Shown in pieces: positions 49,863 through 55,364 of a stretch of 55,364 nucleotides of DNA. The position numbers were made by a program, and so were the translations under genes. The notes beneath the pieces are model-generated. The model saw only the letters and a list, made by a program, of their open reading frames with translations. It made no database searches and was not told the DNA's origin. Source of the stretch: Martinezella calliandrae (GTDB lineage Bacteria > Pseudomonadota > Alphaproteobacteria > Rhizobiales > Rhizobiaceae); contig NZ_JARFYN010000047.1 in NCBI RefSeq assembly GCF_030272695.1, positions 1-55,364 of the forward strand, read 5' to 3'. The first letter of the stretch is position 1; the number at the start of each line of letters is the position of its first letter.

Positions 49863-50693
49863 ATGCCATTTTTGGGTATTTCGGGAATGCAATATTCCGG
49901 CGGCTCGCTTGCTGGAGCGCGCATTCTTCTCGCCGAGGATTCCAATGTCTTCACGTCGATGATCAGCACGAAGCTGAAAGAACTCTTCGATATCGACATC
50001 GAAATCTGCAGGAATTTCGATGAGTTGCAGCTTGCCTATGATAAATCGTCCGAGCCGATCCGGCTGGCGATCTCCAATATCAATCTGCCAGGCGCGGAAA
50101 AGGGCGAGGCACTGGAATATCTGGTCGATCTCAGCATTCCGACGATCGTCTTCACCGGCACGTTTCAGGAAGGCATGCGCGATGAACTGATCGCGAAGGA
50201 CATTGTCGACTACATCTTAAAGGACAATATCTTTGCGGTCGATCTGCTGGCGGAATCGATCTGCCGCTTCCTTACCAATCATCAGCATCACGTACTGATC
50301 GTCGACGACAGCGCCACGGCACGTGCGCTGCTGTCCAGCCGCCTGAAGCGCTATAATTTCCGCGTCAGCGTGGCCGAGAACGGCACCAAGGCGCTGGAGA
50401 TCTTGAAGGCCAATCGCGACATCGGCCTGATGGTCACCGATTACAACATGCCCGATATTGACGGTTTCGAATTGACGCGCCGTATCCGTGCAAGCGTAGG
50501 CTCGCATGAGTTGCGCATCATCGGTGTCTCGTCTTCCACGAACCGGCTGTTATCGGCGCGCTTTCTCAAGGCGGGCGGCAATGATTTCATTCTGCGGCCG
50601 TTCATTGACGAAGAATTCTATTGCCGCGTGAACCAAAATCTCGACACGCTGCTGCAGATACAGTCGATGCGGCAGCTAAAGCTGAGCGCCTGA
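49863..50693 (+). CDS. double receiver-domain protein, first receiver degenerate
   Basis: 276 aa, consisting of two CheY-like receiver domains and no visible output domain. The first (ARILLAEDSNVFTSMISTKL onward) has Asn in the phosphoacceptor position (LAISNINLPG), so it should not be phosphorylated normally. The second (HVLIVDDSATARALLSSRLK, then GLMVTDYNMPDIDGFELTRR) keeps the acidic pair, the Asp acceptor and the Lys-containing FLKAGGNDFILRPF segment. It is clearly a paralogue of the N-terminal half of the GGDEF protein just downstream. It may serve as a phosphate sink or partner for it (inference). Confidence 0.9.
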   Translation: MPFLGISGMQYSGGSLAGARILLAEDSNVFTSMISTKLKELFDIDIEICRNFDELQLAYDKSSEPIRLAISNINLPGAEKGEALEYLVDLSIPTIVFTGTFQEGMRDELIAKDIVDYILKDNIFAVDLLAESICRFLTNHQHHVLIVDDSATARALLSSRLKRYNFRVSVAENGTKALEILKANRDIGLMVTDYNMPDIDGFELTRRIRASVGSHELRIIGVSSSTNRLLSARFLKAGGNDFILRPFIDEEFYCRVNQNLDTLLQIQSMRQLKLSA

Positions 50694-50893
50694 CGTGCCG
50701 GAAGAGGGATCGACCGATATTCAGAAATACAAAATATGAGGATAATTCATCTTTTGTGCAAGATTTCTGCAATCTATGGTTCCAATTTCTTCACGAATCC
50801 TGTTCACGATGGAACTGACGGGCGATGTTGTTTCGCTCACAACGTGCAGCGACGATCGGTGTGTACCGTGTGGTCTGGGAGGACTTAAGGGGA

Positions 50894-52225
50894 ATGGTGT
50901 TTCGCGCGGATTTCCTCAGCGATGGCAATAGCCATCGCTGTGGCGGCCAGAATATACTTCTGGTTGAAGATTCGCGTATGTTCTCTTCCGTCCTGTCTCA
51001 TCGCTTCCAAACCGAACTCGGTCTGAGCGTCACCCACTGCGCCTCGCTGAAGCAATTGAATCAAGAGCTGGCAGTCGGCGAGCATGGCTTCACCATGGCG
51101 GTGGTCGACCTCAATTTGCCGGATTCACCCCATGGCGAGGCGTTGGATGTTGCCATCGCCCACCATATTCCCACCATCGTCTTCACGGCGTCTTTCGACA
51201 TGGACATGCGCAACCGCATCATGGAGCGCAGCATTGTCGACTATGTTCTGAAGGACAACGAGTTCGCCCTCGACACTCTCGTTTCCACCGTGCGGCGTGC
51301 CATCTCCAATCGCAGCACACGGGTGCTGGTGGTGGATGATCTGCCGTCGGCGCGACGCGTGCTGGTGGAACTCCTGGAGGCACAGCAGTTTAAGGTCGCC
51401 GAAGCGGGTACTGGCGTCGAAGCCCTGGCTGTCCTTGACGAATATGGCGACATTGAAGTGGTCGTGACCGACCATCATATGCCCGATATGGATGGCTATG
51501 AACTGACCCGGCGTATTCGCCATCGCTACGGCTCGGATCGGATGCGGGTCATCGGCATATCCTCTTCGACCGACCGGCTGCTGTCGGCGATGTTTCTAAA
51601 GGCCGGCGCCAGCGATTTCATCTATCGCCCGTTCGTGGCCGAAGAGCTGCAATGCCGTATCGCGATCAACGTCGAAACGTTGATGCAGATCAAGCAATTG
51701 CGCGCCGCTGCAGCAAGCGATTATCTGACCGGGCTCTATAACAGACGCTATTTCTACGATCATGGCCCGCGGATCGTGAACGAATGCCTGCGCCATCACC
51801 GGCCGACCTCCGTCGCGATCCTCGACATCGATCATTTCAAGCATCTGAACGACACCTATGGCCACGAGATCGGCGATCAGGTGTTGAAGGCCGTCGCCCG
51901 CCGGCTTCATTCCTTGTTCGAAGGCAGCGAAAACCTGCTGTCCCGGCTTGGCGGCGAGGAGTTCGCTATCCTTTTCACCGAGATGGATTCACGCGCCGCT
52001 ACCGCGGTTTGCGACGAGGTACGCGTCAATCTTTCGAACCTGAAAGTGAACGCAGATGACGAGGAGCTGTCGGTGACCGTGTCGATCGGCGTCGCCGAAA
52101 TTGAAGGCTATGAGGCGTTCGAAAACTACCTCAACGCCGCCGACCAATTTTTGTACATGGCCAAGCACAAGGGCCGTAATCAGGTCTATTCCGACATCAA
52201 GATGACGGATGAAGCGGCGGAATAG
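50894..52225 (+). CDS. REC-REC-GGDEF diguanylate cyclase (PleD-like)
   Basis: 443 aa. Two receivers: the first with NILLVEDSRMFSS and acceptor Asp in MAVVDLNLPD, the second with VLVVDDLPSARRVLVELLEA and VVVTDHHMPDMDGYELTRRI. The GGDEF domain begins DYLTGLYNRRYF and has the intact active site RLGGEEFAILF, so it should make c-di-GMP from GTP. An RxxD inhibitory site is not found at the usual position five residues before GGEEF (SENL there). ATG 50894 follows AAGGGGA. Layout resembles PleD of Caulobacter, but the first receiver is not degenerate as in PleD. Confidence 0.93.
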   Translation: MVFRADFLSDGNSHRCGGQNILLVEDSRMFSSVLSHRFQTELGLSVTHCASLKQLNQELAVGEHGFTMAVVDLNLPDSPHGEALDVAIAHHIPTIVFTASFDMDMRNRIMERSIVDYVLKDNEFALDTLVSTVRRAISNRSTRVLVVDDLPSARRVLVELLEAQQFKVAEAGTGVEALAVLDEYGDIEVVVTDHHMPDMDGYELTRRIRHRYGSDRMRVIGISSSTDRLLSAMFLKAGASDFIYRPFVAEELQCRIAINVETLMQIKQLRAAAASDYLTGLYNRRYFYDHGPRIVNECLRHHRPTSVAILDIDHFKHLNDTYGHEIGDQVLKAVARRLHSLFEGSENLLSRLGGEEFAILFTEMDSRAATAVCDEVRVNLSNLKVNADDEELSVTVSIGVAEIEGYEAFENYLNAADQFLYMAKHKGRNQVYSDIKMTDEAAE

Positions 52226-52235
52226 CCGCTTCATC
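52208..52235. terminator. hairpin overlapping the GGDEF stop codon
   Basis: GATGAAGCGGC (52208-52218) pairs with GCCGCTTCATC (52225-52235) with a 6-nt loop that includes part of the TAG stop. It lies between convergent genes and could terminate both transcripts. Confidence 0.6.
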
Positions 52236-52243
52236 GGCCAGTA

Positions 52244-53263
52244 TCAGACGACGACGCCCGTACGGTTGGACGACATGGTGAGCTTGCGTTCGGCGCGCTC
52301 TTGCTGCGGCGAACGATTGTAGAGTTCGCGATAGCACTTGGAGAAATGCGACGCGGAAACGAAGCCGCAGGCAACAGCGACTTCCACGACCGGCATCGAG
52401 GACTGCACCAGCAGGTGACGGGCGCGGTCGAGGCGGATTTCAAGATAGTAGCGGGCAGGTGAGCGACCCATTTCCTGGCGGAACAGGCGCTCGATCTGGC
52501 GACGCGACAGGCCGGCATCGTCGGCAATCTCGAGCAGCGACAGCGGCTCGGCGAGATTGCTTTCCATCAGCTCGATGATCGACAGCACCTTGGCGTTCTG
52601 GACGCCGAGGCGGGCGCGTAGCGGCAGGCGCTGGCGGTCATGCGGGCTGCGGACACGGTCGGTCAGCTGCTGCTCGCAGACGCGGTTGACGAGGTTTTCG
52701 CCGAAATCCTGGCCGATCAGATTGAGCATCATGTCGAGCGAAGCGGTGCCACCGGCGCAAGTGTAGAGATTGCTGTCGACTTCGTAGAGATCGGCATAGA
52801 CTTCAGCCTGTGGAAAGGTCTCGGAGAAGCCAGGCAGGTTTTCCCAGTGAATGGCGCAGCGCTTCCCGTTCAGGAGACCGGCTTGCGCCAGCACATGCGC
52901 CCCCGTACAGAGGCTGCCGACCGCGACGCCGCGATTATAGGTCTCGCGCAGCCATGCATTGACCGACTTGTTGTGGAACTCCTCGACATAGATGCCGGAA
53001 CAGACGAGCACCATGTTCGGCCGGTTTTCACCGCCGAGATTTCGGCGCTCGTCGGCCAGTGACGTGTTGACCTCTAGGCCGATGCCGCTGGAGGAATAGA
53101 CCTTCTGACCGTCGGTCGAGGCGAGCCGCCAGGTGTAGGCGGAATAACCAAGCATGCGGTTTGCGATACGCAGCGTTTCGACCGCAGCGGAAAACGGCAG
53201 CATGGTGAAATGGGGAACGAGGAAGAAAACCAGGGAACGCGTCTTAATCGGAGTCTTGCTCAT
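52244..53263 (-). CDS. GlxA-family AraC-type regulator with DJ-1/PfpI domain
   Basis: About 339 aa. Residues 10-180 are a glutamine amidotransferase-like DJ-1/PfpI domain (LVFFLVPHFTMLPFSAAVET, then GVAVGSLCTGAHVLAQAGLL with the nucleophile-like Cys). Residues about 220-330 carry the AraC DNA-binding region (LLEIADDAGLSRRQIERLFR and AVACGFVSASHFSKCYRELY). Similar proteins (GbdR, CdhR, ArgR group) regulate glycine betaine, carnitine or arginine use in proteobacteria. An in-frame GTG at 53278 lies directly after GGAGG and is a less likely start. Convergent with the GGDEF gene. Confidence 0.92.
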   Translation of the reverse strand: MSKTPIKTRSLVFFLVPHFTMLPFSAAVETLRIANRMLGYSAYTWRLASTDGQKVYSSSGIGLEVNTSLADERRNLGGENRPNMVLVCSGIYVEEFHNKSVNAWLRETYNRGVAVGSLCTGAHVLAQAGLLNGKRCAIHWENLPGFSETFPQAEVYADLYEVDSNLYTCAGGTASLDMMLNLIGQDFGENLVNRVCEQQLTDRVRSPHDRQRLPLRARLGVQNAKVLSIIELMESNLAEPLSLLEIADDAGLSRRQIERLFRQEMGRSPARYYLEIRLDRARHLLVQSSMPVVEVAVACGFVSASHFSKCYRELYNRSPQQERAERKLTMSSNRTGVVV

Positions 53264-53563
53264 ATCAGGAAAATCCACCCTCCAGGACCATCCCGTAACC
53301 TTGCGTCAAATGCGCCGGACAGATGGTCTAATAGCGACACTGGCATAGATAATAGCGGCCGCAAAGGGATATTTGTGCAAGTTCACTAAAATTGTCGCTA
53401 TAAAGAAAGCTGACGAGGCGGGTAAGCAATTTCCAGAAGCAACCAAATATATATATGGGTGGTAATCAAGATAAAACCAAATACGCGTTTAGATGCATAA
53501 ATGTCCGAAAGGCGACACTCGTCATGATTGAGCGTCGCCTTCAGAATTTATGAGATATCGCAA

Positions 53564-53770
53564 TCATCGGGTAGCCTTGGGATCATTGGTTTCGTCAGCG
53601 GCCGGCCAGCCCAGGTCCTTGCGCATATCGTCTGAAAGGGACTCGAGTTCGCGCTCGGTGCGCCACCGCTGCCAACGATCGGCAATCCGGGTGGCGAATT
53701 GCACAAAACCGCTGCTCGACGGAAGCGTGCTCCGCATCCTGCCGCTATCTCTGTAGGTAATCGTCGTCAT
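53564..53770 (-). CDS. DUF1127-family small basic protein
   Basis: 68 aa. The C-terminal half shows the DUF1127 motif (RWRTERELESLSDDMRKDLG). These small Arg-rich proteins are abundant in Rhizobiales; some act in phosphate and carbon metabolism or RNA turnover in Agrobacterium, others are unstudied. ATG 53770 follows AGGAACC. It lies alone in AT-rich DNA. Confidence 0.88.
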   Translation of the reverse strand: MTTITYRDSGRMRSTLPSSSGFVQFATRIADRWQRWRTERELESLSDDMRKDLGWPAADETNDPKATR

Positions 53771-54221
53771 TTCCAGGTTCCTTTCGGTTCTTTGACGCCC
53801 GAAAGGTCGCGACCTTTGCGAGCTAATATGGGAGTGGTTCACGCATCAATCAAGCGAATAGATCTTATAGCTGTCATTAGAATTCTTGAACGATCGAATG
53901 TTGGCGGGCTTTCGTTCGAGGACAGAAAGCATGTAGAAACCAACAAATTGCGATTTTGCAGCCAAGAGATTGCGCCGCAAATTGAAAGCTATTGCGATTT
54001 TCGAATCGCATGCCTTAGGGCTGCTATCGTTTTTCAATCATTTGACGCCGCTCGCACGCCGTTGCGACACTGCATTTGAAGGCGGCGCAATTCAAACAAA
54101 ACGGGATTTTATCCAAGGGATAGGGATTTCGCTTAGAAGCGCGGCTTGCGGGCAAGACGTAAGGCGAGGGCTTGTGCAACGGCCGTTCGGTCAACGGTTG
54201 CGCTTGTTGCTCGGCGACAGG
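53771..54221. other. AT-rich region without a supported gene
   Basis: About 450 bases. The open frames present are short, overlap on both strands, and lack ribosome-binding sites and recognisable residues. The content and the relic genes to the right suggest eroded accessory DNA. Confidence 0.45.
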
Positions 54222-54566
54222 TCAATCAAATCTGAACCCGAAGAGGCCGCCGGATTCCGAGTCATCTAAAACGATCGGCAAGCACTTTGCACTTGCGTTG
54301 AATTCCGAAGGAAACGACAGCTTAGAGAAGGCATCGCTATTCATGGTAACGATATACTGGCCTTGAACTGCATCCGCGAGTGTGTGCCCAATCTTTAGGG
54401 CTGCGGCGACTTGTCGTGGATCAACCCCGTCAAAAAGATGGCTATAGTGCATGAGAAAGCCCGGTCCGCCCAAGCTGTTCGAGACGATTTTGAAAAGGGC
54501 GCAGTCGAGAGCGAAGATTTCCATGTTCGCAATGCCACCGCTGCGCTCGCCTGCGATAACCTTGCA
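54222..54566 (-). pseudogene. C-terminal relic of a DUF2326-family protein
   Basis: The frame reads CKVIAGERSGGIANMEIFAL, then PGFLMHYSHLFDGVDPRQVA, VQGQYIVTMNSDAF and SESGGLFGFRFD at its end. This is the conserved C-terminal part of DUF2326 proteins (normally 500-600 aa), SMC/RecN-like ATPases that are components of ABC-three-component type systems. An in-frame TAA at 54567-54569 and loss of similarity upstream show that the front four-fifths is missing. No partner genes remain. Confidence 0.75.
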
Positions 54567-54732
54567 TTAGACGACGGACAAACGCGACCAGCACCAGGCG
54601 GCTCTGGCCTCGATCTATAAATCGGCACCCCACATACAGTTTCAATGATGGCGAAATCGACAAATTTCTGCCGCCAAACCTGAAGCGGGCCGGCGGCTCG
54701 ACAAAGGTATAGATGTTTGTTTTTTAGCGTCT

Positions 54733-54911
54733 TCAGCGGCAGGGAAAGCCGAGTAGATGTCGACCATCGTGAACGAATTCGTGCACGTAGGAACCAGACA
54801 CATGCGAGGTCGCTCCTTCTTCAGCGCCCGTGAAGTAGATCATGAGCAAGAGCATTAGCCTGGCGAAAACCGCCCACGTCGATTGATGGTGCCGGTTGGT
54901 AGGTCGCTCAT
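54733..54911 (-). pseudogene. cbtB: frameshifted CbtB-like cobalt transporter subunit gene
   Basis: The 3' part reads WAVFARLMLLLMIYFTGAEE then GATSHVSGSYVHEFVHDGRH and LLGFPCR: one membrane helix followed by the His-rich, GFPC-ending tail characteristic of CbtB. ATG 54911 (MSDLPTGTINR) gives the natural start, but a one-base deletion near 54880 throws the frame into an early stop. Total length, 59 codons after correction, matches the family. The CbtA partner is absent; the next DNA downstream is a DUF2326 relic. A 40-residue product from ATG 54855 could still be made. Confidence 0.6.
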
Positions 54912-54931
54912 TGTGGGTTCAGGCGTCTTGA

Positions 54932-55306
54932 TTATCCGATATTTTCGCCATATTCGCACTCCTCGTCCTGGTCTGGTGGAAAGAGCAGCATCTCCTGCTC
55001 ATATTCGAGCTTCGCGATCTGATCGAACAGCATCTGCTCGTAGTTTGACAGGACGCTACCAAGGTGCGCGAGCGAGTTGATTGGCAATTCGCTGCTATCA
55101 TCCGCCATCACCGTGATTGTTCCCGCGTAAACGACGTCAATATAGGCTTGAACCGTCTGCAGTTCATTTTTTGCGAATTCGATATTGGACCCAATCGATG
55201 TGATGCGCCGCTCCTGGGCGGTGACGCCGAAGGGTGTGCCCTCCGGTTTCTGCCGGTCGCTTTCAATGTAAGCGGTTAGCCGATAGCGTCTGCGCTGAAG
55301 TTCCAC
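54932..55306 (-). CDS. hypothetical protein (about 124 aa), 5' end probably disrupted by IS66
   Basis: Unrecognised. From residue 12 on it reads as a helical, acidic protein (NELQTVQAYIDVVYAGTITV, LSNYEQMLFDQIAKLEYEQE) ending DEECEYGENIG. The current GTG start at 55306 and the first 10 residues (MELQRRRYRL) lie inside the end of an IS66 tnpC gene. The element's probable terminal repeat (GTAAGCGG at 55267) coincides with residues 11-14. The native N-terminus was therefore likely removed and the insertion sequence supplies a chance start. Confidence 0.55.
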   Translation of the reverse strand: MELQRRRYRLTAYIESDRQKPEGTPFGVTAQERRITSIGSNIEFAKNELQTVQAYIDVVYAGTITVMADDSSELPINSLAHLGSVLSNYEQMLFDQIAKLEYEQEMLLFPPDQDEECEYGENIG

Positions 55307-55364
55307 GGCATGAGCTGCTCGATATCAGAGGCTGGCCAGCCATTTGCGATGCGGGTCAGTGTTT
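55276..55364 (-). CDS. tnpC: IS66 transposase TnpC, C-terminus only (runs off the window)
   Basis: The frame reads LTRIANGWPASDIEQLMPWN, FSADAIG and TAA at 55276-55278, the typical end of IS66 TnpC (the MPWNF tail). The remainder of the gene lies beyond the right edge. GTAAGCGG at 55267 just outside is a plausible right-end terminal repeat. It is oriented opposite to the IS66 remnant at 34667-35430 and differs at the terminal repeat, so the two are separate elements. Confidence 0.75.
   Translation of the reverse strand, partial: TLTRIANGWPASDIEQLMPWNFSADAIG

Overview
The window looks like a chromosome-type segment of a Rhizobiaceae bacterium, most likely Rhizobium. The grounds are high-GC coding sequence, protein families typical of the group, rhizobial-type palindromic repeats (2724-2832, 21230-21254, about 40765-40910), an ilvC preceded by a TetR regulator, and a cobalamin riboswitch. 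No species assignment is attempted. All calls come from reading the sequence; no database search was possible.

Layout, left to right. 1-930 is eroded accessory DNA with two small hypothetical genes and a 46-codon stump of a Rossmann-fold reductase. 1065-2714 is a cobalt-type nitrile hydratase operon (alpha, beta, activator) with a His/Asp-rich alpha N-terminus. 2828-4537 (minus) is a secreted COG4315 protein, an ECF sigma factor and a membrane anti-sigma factor, all overlapping. 4691-18156 is mostly housekeeping and small-molecule metabolism, with many regulators next to their likely targets: RecD-like helicase, MerR, pdxJ, NmrA reductase with divergent HxlR, MFS exporter with TetR, a MarR-GNAT fusion with a palindromic operator at its start codon, an Asp/Glu racemase with divergent Lrp, NDH-2, and alcohol dehydrogenase with divergent AraC. 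18199-21224 holds ilvC, an intact PIN toxin behind a broken antitoxin, and an aminotransferase. 21334-30257 holds an aldo/keto reductase, an iron/phosphonate-type ABC importer, a 2OG oxygenase, an EEP hydrolase, a NUDIX hydrolase and a PhzF protein.

tRNA-Lys(CTT) at 30382-30457 marks the start of an accessory block reaching about 35.7 kb. It holds small hypothetical genes, a DUF982 gene, one large unrecognised gene (32544-34490), and a decayed IS66 fused to a stump of a HigA antitoxin. The large gene is the most interesting object here: a 648-residue protein whose middle resembles MACPF pore-forming domains and whose C-terminus resembles a jacalin-like lectin domain.

35992-42403 holds a 35-aa membrane peptide gene, two related FAD/NAD(P)-binding proteins, an Rrf2 regulator, an SfnB-type flavoprotein and a small alpha/beta hydrolase. 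Several of these share an AT-rich upstream motif, suggesting a small regulon, possibly for sulfur. 42604-46167 is a cobalamin riboswitch driving a DUF1636 protein and a BtuCDF/FecBCD-type importer. A strong hairpin separates the binding-protein gene from the permease gene. 46241-53770 holds a DUF924 protein, a large MscS channel, two paralogous double-receiver proteins (one with a GGDEF domain), a GlxA-type regulator and a DUF1127 protein. 53771-55364 is another graveyard: the C-terminus of a DUF2326 protein, a frameshifted CbtB-like gene, a hypothetical gene apparently cut by an insertion, and the end of an IS66 TnpC at the window edge.
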